Positions 1 to 7,812 of a stretch of DNA of 14,251 bases are shown one piece after another. The notes under the pieces were generated by a model. That model saw only the letters and a list, made by a program, of their open reading frames with translations. It did no database searches and was not told where the DNA came from. The DNA lies in NCBI GenBank assembly GCA_023131215.1, contig JAGLZV010000067.1:1-14251 (forward strand), in the 5' to 3' direction. The stretch's first letter is position 1, and each line of letters opens with the position of its first letter. The position numbers were made by a program, and so were the translations under genes. This DNA comes from Candidatus Methanophagales archaeon (lineage in GTDB: Archaea > Halobacteriota > Syntropharchaeia > Alkanophagales > Methanospirareceae).

Positions 1-1967
1 GGCTCATTCGGATAAGGAACAAAAGCAGTGAGACACGCGACCTTAAGGTGTTCACGGGTGTCGAACTATCCTTAGGGAACATAAGAAGTGACCTGTTGAG
101 CACGGAGTTTCACGAATTATTTAACCGGGTGTACGAGGAAGAAGGCATTTTATACGCTGAAAAGACTTTCTGGGATAGATTACGTGGGATGCATTCCGCG
201 AATGAAGAGTGGCCAACGAAAGTATTTTTTGCAAGCGAGCCCCAAGCAAATGGTTTTGACTGTCTGAAGGATGCTTTTATTGGTGCATATAGATTGGCAT
301 CAAACCCGATAGCGGTTGAAGAAGGCAGATGCCGGAATACAGAAAGTGAAGGCAGAAGTTCTATCTTCGCTTTTCAACATTCTTTAAACCTGAAAGGGGG
401 AGAGGAGAAAGAGATATTGGTTGCCATGGGTGTGTTAAAAGACATACTGATAGAGAGGGATATAAGAATAGAAGTAGCGAAGGAGGAGTTCGAGCGGTTA
501 AAAGCATACTGGGCCGAGATAATAAACGAGGGAGTAGTTGTAGAGACTCCGGATAAAAATCTCGATTTATCGGTGAACATCTGGAATAAGTATCAAAACA
601 GGATAAATTTCTGGTGGTATCGGTCTGCGGCATCCTATTATATGTTTGGATTTGACACATTTGGATACAGAGACGTAGCCCAAACAATTATAGGGACTTT
701 GCCAATAGATGCGGAACTTGCGAGAGGGAGGATAAAATTTATCTCAAAGTTTCAGTTCAAAGATGGTAACACATGCTCTTCATTCTCACAAGTTTCAATG
801 CGAGGTACCAGGACAGACCACACTGATGTCCCACTCTGGTATCCCCTAATTGTATTTTGCTATTTAAAAGAGACAGGGGATTTTGATTTCCTTTACGAGG
901 AGGCGGATTTCATGGACGGAGGAAAAGCGACGATATACGAGCATGTGAAGCGAGCAATAGACTATGTTTTATCGAGGAGAAGCGAGAGAGGGCTTGTTTT
1001 GATGGAGCGCGGCGATTGGAACGATGCACTTGATTTCGTTGGTGAAAAGGGAAGGGGAGAGAGCGTGATGGTGTCTCAAATGCTGTATCTGGCGCTGGAT
1101 AGATGGATAAAATCGAATGAATTTTTAGAGCTCACGGATGTTGCATCCCGGTATAGAAAAGAGAAGGAAGAGCTAAAAAAAGCTGTCAATGAGCACTGCT
1201 GGGATGGGGAATGGTATGTGCGTGCTTTCAAAGACGATGGTGAACCCATTGGGTCTAAAATAAATGAAGAAGGCAAAATTTATTTAAATCCGCAGAGTTG
1301 GGCGGTTTTCGGCAAAATCGCTCCTGAAGATAGAGCCAATAAATGTATGGACTCAGTAGAAAAGTATTTGGAGACAGATTATGGGACTGCACTTTTCAGA
1401 CCCGCTTATTCTCATCCAGATAGGTCCATAGGGATAATTACGCGGTTCATAAGGGGTGAAAAAGAGAATGGACCGATATTCATGCACGCTTCTGCATGGA
1501 GCATCATCGCCGCGGCTCTTCTCGGAAGAGGTAATAAAGCATACGAATACTACAAAAAAATGCTGCCAATAAATCTTGCTTCTAACCCCGCATTTAAAAC
1601 CGAACCATACGTATATCCGGAGTATGTAGCAGGTCCGGACTCACCGCATTATGGTGAAGGCTCACATTCCTGGCTTACTGGCAGCGCTGCCTGGATGTGG
1701 CGTGCCTGCGTGGATTACATATTGGGTATTCGCAGTGAGCTCGACGGTCTTAAGATAGACCCGTGCATACCAGGCGAGTGGTCATTGTATAGAATAAAGA
1801 GGAGATTCAGAAATGCAATTTATGACATAACCGTGAATAATCCCAAAGGTGTGCAGCACGGTGTGCGAGAAATAAAAATAGATGGTGAAAAGCATGAGTC
1901 AAATATCCTTCCTGTATATGCAGATGGCAGAATTCATCGTGTAGAGGTGATAATGGGGAGAAAGTGA
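1..1967 (+). CDS. GH94-family glycoside phosphorylase (5' end outside window)
   Basis: Likely a cytoplasmic inverting phosphorylase of the cellobiose/chitobiose phosphorylase type (GH94, formerly GT36), which splits a beta-glucoside with phosphate to give a sugar 1-phosphate. The frame is open from base 3; the GTG at 48 is internal, because residues encoded before it (IRNKSSETRDLK) continue the family's N-terminal beta-sandwich pattern into VFTGVELSLG. About 654 residues are visible against roughly 800 in the family, so about 150 are missing upstream. Counting from base 48, RGDWNDALDF (~321-330) matches the general-acid segment and GRGES follows at ~335. MHASAW (~480) and PEYVAGPD...GEGSHSWLTGSAAWMWR (~525-552) match the phosphate-binding and active-site region, and GLKIDPCIPGEW is the usual C-terminal signature. 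The acid's implied full-length position (~490) agrees with cellobiose phosphorylase. The substrate cannot be predicted. It stops 139 bases before a glycosyltransferase on the same strand, which suggests glycan synthesis or turnover. Confidence 0.85.
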   Translation, partial: LIRIRNKSSETRDLKVFTGVELSLGNIRSDLLSTEFHELFNRVYEEEGILYAEKTFWDRLRGMHSANEEWPTKVFFASEPQANGFDCLKDAFIGAYRLASNPIAVEEGRCRNTESEGRSSIFAFQHSLNLKGGEEKEILVAMGVLKDILIERDIRIEVAKEEFERLKAYWAEIINEGVVVETPDKNLDLSVNIWNKYQNRINFWWYRSAASYYMFGFDTFGYRDVAQTIIGTLPIDAELARGRIKFISKFQFKDGNTCSSFSQVSMRGTRTDHTDVPLWYPLIVFCYLKETGDFDFLYEEADFMDGGKATIYEHVKRAIDYVLSRRSERGLVLMERGDWNDALDFVGEKGRGESVMVSQMLYLALDRWIKSNEFLELTDVASRYRKEKEELKKAVNEHCWDGEWYVRAFKDDGEPIGSKINEEGKIYLNPQSWAVFGKIAPEDRANKCMDSVEKYLETDYGTALFRPAYSHPDRSIGIITRFIRGEKENGPIFMHASAWSIIAAALLGRGNKAYEYYKKMLPINLASNPAFKTEPYVYPEYVAGPDSPHYGEGSHSWLTGSAAWMWRACVDYILGIRSELDGLKIDPCIPGEWSLYRIKRRFRNAIYDITVNNPKGVQHGVREIKIDGEKHESNILPVYADGRIHRVEVIMGRK

Positions 1968-2106
1968 AGATAGGTATGCTGTCTTGAACACTACCTGAAA
2001 GTTTAATATTATCTGAATCCAATATAAAATCATATCATAAGACCTTTGCCAGATATATTTGCCGAGTCCAGTTTTTTCTTGTTTCAGAGGTGATAAGACA
2101 AAAGAA

Positions 2107-3156
2107 ATGAAAATAGCAATGATGAGCAGATGGAATGCCACTTGTGGCATATCTGCGCATGCTGAACTCGTGGGAAGAGACTGGGTGAAAAAACATGACC
2201 TCACCGTATTTGCTCCAACATTAGAATCTGCAACGGATTGGCATCATAATCCCTTAGAGAAAGAGGATGAAGAGTTTGTAATACGGGGCTATGAGCAGCC
2301 AGAGGCTATCGGAAAAACGGGATGGATAGACGAAAGGCTGTGGAAAGGAGATTATGATATATTTGTCCTGCAGGGATTAGAACTGTTGCCCATCCCAACC
2401 CTGCTGGAGATGTTTCCGAAGATAGAAGCAAAGAAAGTGCTTGTATGGCATGCGGGGAAACTGCCAGAATACGAAGACCTTTATAAACTAAAGTTCGATG
2501 CCGTTGTATGCTTTGACTCGCGATTTAAAAAGATGCTCAATGAGAAATATCCAGAGGAAAGAATCCATATAATCCCCTTTCCCTGCCGTATGGTGGTTAA
2601 AGGCGATAAAAAGAGAGCAAGGGAAGAGCTTGGCATTCCACGTGGAAAAACTGTTCTATTCTCCTTTGGAAAAGAGCCTCTATTTGAGTATGAGGATTAT
2701 TTGTGGTTAGCGAATGAATTAAAAGAAAAATATGACTTGAAATATTTTGTCCTTCGGTCTTACGGCGAGATACCGTCAAAAAGTGATTTCTTGGAAGTTC
2801 GGAGGGGCAGACCCCAATATGAAGAGATATACAGATATCTGCATGCATCTGATGTCTTTCTGTGGCCAAGATCGGAAGCAGAAACCATTGTGGTCTCCAG
2901 CACGGTTTTTCAGTGTTTGGGTGCGCTCACTCCTATCGTTGTTCCGGCGGTGAAGCATGTAGAACTGCTAGATAAGGAAGTTTTGAAATATAAAAATCGG
3001 GATGATTTAAAGGAGAAAGTTGTCAGGGTTCTTGAGGATGAGGACTTTAGAAAAGAAGTTTTAAATGCTGCTGAAAGGTATGTCATAAAAAATTCATCGG
3101 AAAGGATAGCAAATGAGTTTATCGCGCTTTTTTCGCATCTAAGAACTTTGATATAG
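2107..3156 (+). CDS. GT-B fold glycosyltransferase (GT4-like)
   Basis: Predicted cytoplasmic glycosyltransferase of about 349 residues that would move a sugar from a nucleotide-sugar donor; donor and acceptor are unknown. The N-terminal Rossmann half opens with MKIAMMSRWNATCGISAHAELV, typical of GT4 (glycine-containing turn after strand 1). The C-terminal half starts near the KTVLFSFGKEP strand and carries YRYLHASDVFLWPRSEAETIVVSSTVFQCLGALTPIVV, the donor-binding region. The usual EX7E pair is incomplete: the first Glu is present (SEAET) but the second position is Ser/Val, so donor chemistry may be unusual. I chose ATG 2107 because it begins directly with the first beta strand and follows a GAGGTGAT ribosome binding site at 2087-2094; a TTG at 2059 would add 16 unlikely residues. 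It ends 13 bases from the convergent acs gene. Probably works with the upstream GH94 enzyme (inference from adjacency). Confidence 0.75.
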   Translation: MKIAMMSRWNATCGISAHAELVGRDWVKKHDLTVFAPTLESATDWHHNPLEKEDEEFVIRGYEQPEAIGKTGWIDERLWKGDYDIFVLQGLELLPIPTLLEMFPKIEAKKVLVWHAGKLPEYEDLYKLKFDAVVCFDSRFKKMLNEKYPEERIHIIPFPCRMVVKGDKKRAREELGIPRGKTVLFSFGKEPLFEYEDYLWLANELKEKYDLKYFVLRSYGEIPSKSDFLEVRRGRPQYEEIYRYLHASDVFLWPRSEAETIVVSSTVFQCLGALTPIVVPAVKHVELLDKEVLKYKNRDDLKEKVVRVLEDEDFRKEVLNAAERYVIKNSSERIANEFIALFSHLRTLI

Positions 3157-3169
3157 AAATTTATTTCGT

Positions 3170-5212
3170 TCACACATTATACCCTGGTATTTTTTGGGGT
3201 CCTCGATATTTTGTAGCCTCAGCGAGCTCCTTTAGACATTCTGGGTTCTGTGCTGTGGTCATGTCTCCGAGCGTTTCGTCCCGAACAAGACCTTTTAGAA
3301 ACCGCCTTATTATTTTTCCACTCTCCGTCTTTGGCACGTCAGAGACGTAGTAAGCGACTTCCGGAGTCGCTACCGGACCTACTTTCTCCCTCACTGCTTT
3401 CACTATTTTCCTGTCCATCTGGGCTTTGGGCACTTCGACACCTCTTTTCAGAACCACGAAAAGGGCAGGCACTTCTCCTTTTATCGCATCCGGTTTCCCT
3501 ACCACTGCAACTTCCACCACCTCACTCAAGTCGCTTACCGCATCCTCTATCTCAGCAGTGCCTAACCTGTGTCCTGCGACCTCCATGACATCGTCAATCC
3601 TCCCGGTAATCTTTATCAGAGGCTGACCTCCTATTTCCAGACCGGTTTTTATTCCGCCATCGCCTGCAAAATATATCTCCGTGCCGTATTCACTCCAGTA
3701 TTCTTCCACATATTTCTCCGGCTTCTTGTACATTCCTCTGAACATAGAAGGCGCATAGGGTGGTTTTACAACGAGATATCCTGATTCCCCAGGTTTCATC
3801 GGCTCACCAGTCTCATCCAGGATATCGCAATGCACACCCGGAAGTGCAGGACCTGCTACGCCCGGAACGAACGGGCCTATACCGGGAAGTGAGGACAAAA
3901 GTATCCCGCCAGTCTCTGTTTGCCAGTATGTATCCACCAGAGGACAGCGACGCTCTCCTATTTTCTCGAAGAACCATTTCCACGTGTCAGGGTCGATCGG
4001 TTCGCCGACTGATGCTAAGAGTCTTAGAGAGGAGAAGTCATATCCTTCGACCCATTTATCACCCGCGGCTCTTAACGCTCTTATTGCTGTGGGCGCTGTA
4101 TAAAATATAGTTACTCCATATTTCTCTATTATTTCCCACCATCTGCTCGGATTTGGATAGTCAGGGGCACCTTCATACCATAATACCGTCGCTCCCACGA
4201 GTAAAGGACCGTAGAGACCATAAGAATGCCCCGTTATCCATCCTATATCTGCCGTTGACCAGAAGAGGTCCTCCGGATGCAAATCAAAGACAAGTTTCAT
4301 TGTCAACGCTACTCCAACACCGTACGCACCGCAGGAGTGCATAACAGCCTTCGGTTTGCCAGTCGTCCCGGAAGTGTAAAGCAGGAAAGAACAGTTTTTT
4401 GATGTGATTGTTTCTGGTTCACAATAAGCTTCTGCACCTTTCATCAATTCATCAAAGTAGTAGTCTCTGCCTTCCTTCATGGAAGGTTCGGTCATTGCCC
4501 TCCTCACCACCACACAATTCCCTGCATCCACTTTCTCCAGGACCTCTCCTTCATCTATTCGCTTTTTCAACTCTATCAATTTCCCTCTTCGGTAGAACCC
4601 ATCCACCGTGATAAGAATTTTTGACCCTGCATCCTGCATCCTTTCTCGCACTGCATGAGGCGCAAAAGCTGTGTAAACGATAGAGTGCCATGCCCCAATT
4701 CGCTGACATGCCAGAGCAACTATTGCGGTCTCGGGAATCATCGGCATCCAGATAGTTACAGGACTCCCTTTCTTTACTCCAAGACCTTTTAAAACGTTTG
4801 CAAACTTGTTCACTTCTCTATATAAATCCATGTATGTCAAGACCCTTTGGGCTTCATCCACAGGTTCGGGCTCCCATATAATTGCTGCCTTGTTCCTGTG
4901 TTCCTCAAGATGCCTGTCAAGGCAGTTATAGGATAAATTTGTTTTATTTCCTACGAACCAGTTGAAATAGGGGGGTTCTAACTTTATTACCTCATCCGCA
5001 GCCCATTCCTCAAACCAATCTATATACTCCTTAGCCTGTTTTGCCCAGAAATCTTCTGGGTCTTTGCTCGCATCGGCGTAAATTCTTTCATCACTAAAGT
5101 ACGCCTTTTCCTTCATCTCTTCCGTAGGCCAATATACCCCTCTCTTTTCGGCGTCCTCTTTCACCCATTGTTTCCCCGCTTCCTTCAGCCTTCTTCCAAC
5201 ATTCACAGCCAA
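3170..5212 (-). CDS. acs: acetyl-CoA synthetase, AMP-forming
   Basis: Cytoplasmic ANL-superfamily enzyme that activates acetate with ATP to acetyl-AMP and then acetyl-CoA. Full length at 680 residues. Visible motifs: P-loop YTSGTTGKPKAV (~279-290), GWITGHSYGLYGP (~324-336), SVGEP (~401-405), DTYWQTETGG (~427-436), GRIDDVMEVAGHRLG (~537-551) and the catalytic-lysine segment PKTESGKIIRR (Lys ~633). Residues corresponding to the acetate pocket of Salmonella Acs (the second Trp of DTWWQTE and the Val of SVGEP) are kept; the preceding Trp, which contacts adenine, is Tyr here. The Lys ~633 segment is also the usual site of regulatory acetylation. The TTG at 5212 directly follows an in-frame TGA, so the gene cannot start further upstream. 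The GTG at 5206 is an equally good start because AGTGAT lies five bases before it. Convergent with the glycosyltransferase and divergent from the antiporter operon. Confidence 0.95.
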   Translation of the reverse strand: MAVNVGRRLKEAGKQWVKEDAEKRGVYWPTEEMKEKAYFSDERIYADASKDPEDFWAKQAKEYIDWFEEWAADEVIKLEPPYFNWFVGNKTNLSYNCLDRHLEEHRNKAAIIWEPEPVDEAQRVLTYMDLYREVNKFANVLKGLGVKKGSPVTIWMPMIPETAIVALACQRIGAWHSIVYTAFAPHAVRERMQDAGSKILITVDGFYRRGKLIELKKRIDEGEVLEKVDAGNCVVVRRAMTEPSMKEGRDYYFDELMKGAEAYCEPETITSKNCSFLLYTSGTTGKPKAVMHSCGAYGVGVALTMKLVFDLHPEDLFWSTADIGWITGHSYGLYGPLLVGATVLWYEGAPDYPNPSRWWEIIEKYGVTIFYTAPTAIRALRAAGDKWVEGYDFSSLRLLASVGEPIDPDTWKWFFEKIGERRCPLVDTYWQTETGGILLSSLPGIGPFVPGVAGPALPGVHCDILDETGEPMKPGESGYLVVKPPYAPSMFRGMYKKPEKYVEEYWSEYGTEIYFAGDGGIKTGLEIGGQPLIKITGRIDDVMEVAGHRLGTAEIEDAVSDLSEVVEVAVVGKPDAIKGEVPALFVVLKRGVEVPKAQMDRKIVKAVREKVGPVATPEVAYYVSDVPKTESGKIIRRFLKGLVRDETLGDMTTAQNPECLKELAEATKYRGPQKIPGYNV

Positions 5213-5295
5213 TCACTTTTATAATCTATAATTCTTCCCTTGATATTAAAGCATTTAGCCGTCATCAAAATGGTCAATTTTTAAAAATAGTTATA

Positions 5296-5347
5296 TTTTA
5301 TATACAACATAAAATCTGTAAGACCATATCAAGGGGTATGAGGGTGA
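5296..5347 (+). promoter_or_regulatory. putative promoter and ribosome binding site of the antiporter operon
   Basis: The 142-base gap between the divergent acs and antiporter operons is A/T rich. TTTTATATA at about 5297-5305 matches an archaeal TATA box, which would place transcription start near 5325-5332. AGGGTGA at 5341-5347 is a good Shine-Dalgarno sequence seven bases before ATG 5355. For acs on the other strand, TTTAATATC near 5247-5255 is a weaker TATA candidate. These calls are by eye only. Confidence 0.45.
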
Positions 5348-5354
5348 AAGAAAG

Positions 5355-5558
5355 ATGGATAAGAAAGTGCTGAAAGGATTGCTGATAATGATTGTATGCG
5401 TGGTATTAGTGGTATCAGCGGTATTCGTATTTGTGAAACACACTGAGCATTCCGAGTATTTTACAGGCTTTCTATACGGGGCGATAGGAGTCAGCTTCTT
5501 CCTGATTATGGCTAAGATATTGTCCCTAATACAAAAAGAGGGGAAGCAGGATGATTGA
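5355..5558 (+). CDS. small two-helix membrane protein
   Basis: A 67-residue protein that I do not recognise. Two hydrophobic helices are clear, at about residues 5-27 and 36-58, joined by a short polar loop rich in His and Glu (KHTEHSEY). The C-terminal tail is charged (QKEGKQDD). It has a good ribosome binding site and its last eight bases overlap the start of the antiporter subunit (ATGATTGA at 5551-5558), so the two are probably translationally coupled. It occupies the place where Mrp/Mnh operons often have the small NuoK-like C subunit, but it has two helices rather than three and no evident NuoK motif, so that identity is not supported. It may be an accessory or assembly subunit of the downstream ion pump. 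Confidence 0.7.
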   Translation: MDKKVLKGLLIMIVCVVLVVSAVFVFVKHTEHSEYFTGFLYGAIGVSFFLIMAKILSLIQKEGKQDD

Positions 5559-7455
5559 TATAAGTAGCATACCAAATATACCTCCGGTTCTTATTTACTT
5601 TGCAGGAGCTGCGTTAATACCTCTGCTCGGGAAGGGCAGGGCGAGGAAGATTTATCTCATTATTTTAGCCGCGCTTGGGTTGATAGGTGTGGCAGTGCTA
5701 AGATCTCCTGCACCAGGGGAGTGGGAATTTTCTGTTTCGGGATTTGAGCTGATATTCCTGTATGTTGACCCATTGAGCCTTATAATGGGCTATATATTTG
5801 CCATAATCGGCGCTGCTGCGATATTATATTCGATAGGCGTAGTAAAAGAGAATGGCGAGTTTGTATGTGGATTGCTATATTTAGGAAGCGCGATGGGTGC
5901 GGTATTTGCCGGGGATCTCTTCACATTATACATCTTCTGGGAGATAATGGCTTTCTCCTCTCTCGGTTTGATATGGTACAGCAGGACAGAGAGGGCGACG
6001 AACGCGGGGATGCGATATATCTTGTTCCACCTGTTTGGCGGGTGTGCCCTTCTCGCCGGGATAATAATAAATTACATGAGCACAGGCTCTATCTCGATGG
6101 TACCTGGAGAATCGGGCATAGGATACTTCTTTGTGCAATCGGGCATAGGATACTTCCTTCTGCTTATAGGAATAGGAGTGAACACGGCATTTATACTACT
6201 GCATACTTGGCTACCGGATTCATACCCGAAGGCAACGATCGCGGGTGCCGTATTTATGTGTGTATTTACGACAAAGACAGGAGTATATGCACTTGCAAGG
6301 ACTTTCCCCGGTGCAGAACTTTCGCTATTCGGTAATGAAATCCCATTTGTAGCATACATAGGCGCTGTGATGTGTCTCTATGGAGTTATATTCGCACTGT
6401 TACAGAATGATGTGAGAAAGCTTCTGTCTTATCATATTATATCCCAGGTTGGCTACATGGTAGCAGGGGTAGGAATAGGCACGTATATAGGGATAAACGG
6501 AGGAATTGCACACGTTTTCAATCATATCTTGTATAAGGCACTGCTGTTCATGTGTATGGGTTCAGTGATATATGCAACAGGAAGGAACAACCTCACAGAA
6601 CTTGGAGGGCTGGCGAAGAAGATGCCAATAACGATGATAACATGCGTGATAGCGGCTCTCTCTATTTCTGGTGTTGCTGGTTTTAATGGATACGTGAGTA
6701 AAGGAATGGTAATTCACGCAGCGGAATTGGAAGAGATGCATATTCTTACACTTGCGTTGATGTTGGGTTCAGTAGGCACGTTCCTGTCTTTCTTAAAGCT
6801 TACTTATTTCACCTTTTTCAGGAGAAATGATGAAATAGAAGCGAAGGAAGCGCCGTTATTTATGCTCATTCCGATGAGCGTTACGGCTTTCCTTTGCGTT
6901 GCTTTGGGGGTGTATCCAAAAATGCTTTATGAAATTCTCCCTTATAGAGAGGTGGCATTACAGTTTCATGCATACGCTCTTGGGCATACGTTGGGCACGC
7001 TGGAATTATTGGCGATGACAGCATTTATGTTCTTCTCGCTGAGAGTCCTGATTATGCCACATGATAGGATAACGTATGATATAGATTGTCTGTATAGAAA
7101 GGCAGGCAGAGGATTTATATGGTTCTGCGAGAAGCCATTAGTGAGTTTTGCGATTGGAGTGGAGAAGGTGGTGTTGAGGATTGTCGGTTCTTTCGTCAGG
7201 TTCAGCAAGAATCCTCTGAGAGGAACAAGAGTGATGATAGACATGATGGGCGTAGCGCTGTTGAAACCTTTTATTTTCGTTTTCAACCTGGTAATACAAC
7301 CGGTATATAAGTATTATGAGCGAGATCTGGAGGAAGTGAAGATGCGACCTGTGGAAGAAATGGAAAAAATGAGCATAGGGACGGGGATGCTGCTGATTCT
7401 TCTCTTTTTCGCTTTATATTTGATAGCTATGCTTGTACACGGGTGGATGGCTTAG
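5551..7455 (+). CDS. proton/sodium-translocating antiporter subunit, MrpD/NuoL family
   Basis: Integral membrane protein of 634 residues in the Mrp antiporter/complex I antiporter-like family (proton_antipo_M). Visible conserved charges: Glu131 in FWEIMAFSS (TM5 Glu), Lys242 in TTKTGVYAL (TM7 Lys), Lys329 in FNHILYKALLFM and Lys384 in ISGVAGFNGYVSKGM (TM12 Lys). HTWLPDSYPKA (~218-228) is a family signature. About 14 core helices end near residue 502. A ~130-residue C-terminal extension follows, with an amphipathic stretch and one last helix (~607-632), similar in layout to the lateral helix and anchoring TM of NuoL. No other Mrp, Fpo or hydrogenase subunit is nearby, so it may be an orphan pump or join a complex encoded elsewhere. 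It starts at ATG 5551, overlapping the small gene before it, and stops with TAG. The tail is duplicated in the next gene. Confidence 0.88.
   Translation: MIDISSIPNIPPVLIYFAGAALIPLLGKGRARKIYLIILAALGLIGVAVLRSPAPGEWEFSVSGFELIFLYVDPLSLIMGYIFAIIGAAAILYSIGVVKENGEFVCGLLYLGSAMGAVFAGDLFTLYIFWEIMAFSSLGLIWYSRTERATNAGMRYILFHLFGGCALLAGIIINYMSTGSISMVPGESGIGYFFVQSGIGYFLLLIGIGVNTAFILLHTWLPDSYPKATIAGAVFMCVFTTKTGVYALARTFPGAELSLFGNEIPFVAYIGAVMCLYGVIFALLQNDVRKLLSYHIISQVGYMVAGVGIGTYIGINGGIAHVFNHILYKALLFMCMGSVIYATGRNNLTELGGLAKKMPITMITCVIAALSISGVAGFNGYVSKGMVIHAAELEEMHILTLALMLGSVGTFLSFLKLTYFTFFRRNDEIEAKEAPLFMLIPMSVTAFLCVALGVYPKMLYEILPYREVALQFHAYALGHTLGTLELLAMTAFMFFSLRVLIMPHDRITYDIDCLYRKAGRGFIWFCEKPLVSFAIGVEKVVLRIVGSFVRFSKNPLRGTRVMIDMMGVALLKPFIFVFNLVIQPVYKYYERDLEEVKMRPVEEMEKMSIGTGMLLILLFFALYLIAMLVHGWMA
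6111..6156 (+). repeat. 27-bp in-frame tandem repeat inside the antiporter gene
   Basis: The 19-base string atcgggcataggatacttc occurs at 6111-6129 and again at 6138-6156, a period of exactly 27 bases or nine codons. It gives the repeated peptide SGIGYF twice (SGIGYFFVQ-SGIGYFLLL) at about residues 188-203, at the loop entering a transmembrane helix. It looks like a replication-slippage duplication that kept the frame. Confidence 0.85.
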
Positions 7456-7481
7456 TATGAGGGTGGGATAAAAATGGATAA
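7456..7481 (+). repeat. copied operon leader (matches 5337-5362)
   Basis: Immediately after the antiporter TAG, TATGAGGGTG (7456-7465) is followed eight bases later by ATGGATAA (7474-7481). The same two strings with the same eight-base spacing occur at 5337-5346 and 5355-5362, the ribosome binding site and first codons of the 67-residue gene. Both encode MDKK. The match suggests that the start of the operon was copied here. Confidence 0.75.
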
Positions 7482-7812
7482 AAAGGCGTCATCGAGTTTT
7501 GCGATTGCGGTGAAGAAAGTGGTATTGAGGATTGCGGATTCTTTTGTCAGTTTCGGCAAGAATCCACTGAGAGCAACAAGAATGATGGCTGACATGATAG
7601 GCGTAGCGCTGTTGAAACCTTTTGTTTTCGTTTACAATCGGGTAATACAGCCGGTATACAAGCATTATGAGCGAGATTTAGAGGAAGCGAAGATGCGACC
7701 AGTGGAGGAACCACTGGAAAGAATGAGCATAGGGGTCGGATTGCTGTTAGTGCTTCTCTTTTTCGCTTTGTATTTGATAGTCATGCTTATACACGGGTGG
7801 CTCAGTCCCTGA
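7474..7812 (+). CDS. stand-alone copy of the antiporter C-terminal arm
   Basis: A 112-residue protein. After an MDKKASS head, residues 8-110 are a diverged copy of the last 103 residues of the preceding antiporter. It holds an amphipathic region with KNPLRATR and YERDLEEAKMRPVEE, followed by a final hydrophobic helix (~86-110) ending HGWLSP. In NuoL-type subunits this part forms the lateral arm and its membrane anchor, so this gene would encode that arm alone. It has its own ribosome binding site (GGGTGG, 7461-7466) and ATG 7474. It is in the same frame as the antiporter, separated by the TAG stop and six codons. The leader from 7456 and the start codons match those of the first gene of the operon. 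The conservative pattern of substitutions argues that it is expressed and functional rather than a pseudogene, but this is inference. Confidence 0.8.
   Translation: MDKKASSSFAIAVKKVVLRIADSFVSFGKNPLRATRMMADMIGVALLKPFVFVYNRVIQPVYKHYERDLEEAKMRPVEEPLERMSIGVGLLLVLLFFALYLIVMLIHGWLSP

Larger units (their letters stand above)
7144..7812 (+). repeat. tandem duplication of the antiporter 3' end
   Basis: The segment from about 7144 to 7455 (antiporter residues 532-634) recurs from about 7495 to 7806. The offset is 351 bases, exactly 117 codons, at the start of the repeat. By hand alignment, 79 of 103 residues are identical with one single-residue insertion in the second copy (PVEEPLERMS versus PVEEMEKMS). 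Most changes are conservative (I/V, M/L, K/R), which implies that the second copy has diverged under protein-level constraint. Confidence 0.92.

Noticed and set aside
2059..2106. Upstream TTG start for the glycosyltransferase
   Set aside because: It adds 16 residues with no family similarity and lies before the good GAGGTGAT site that serves ATG 2107.
5355..5558. Identity of the small protein as MrpC/NuoK
   Set aside because: Two helices instead of three and no NuoK-type glutamate motif within a helix.
7453..7455. In-frame TAG between the antiporter and the 112-residue gene, suggesting amber readthrough or pyrrolysine
   Set aside because: TAG also ends the glycosyltransferase, thpR and fumarase genes here, and the downstream gene has its own ribosome binding site and ATG. 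Readthrough to a ~753-residue fusion is possible but not supported.
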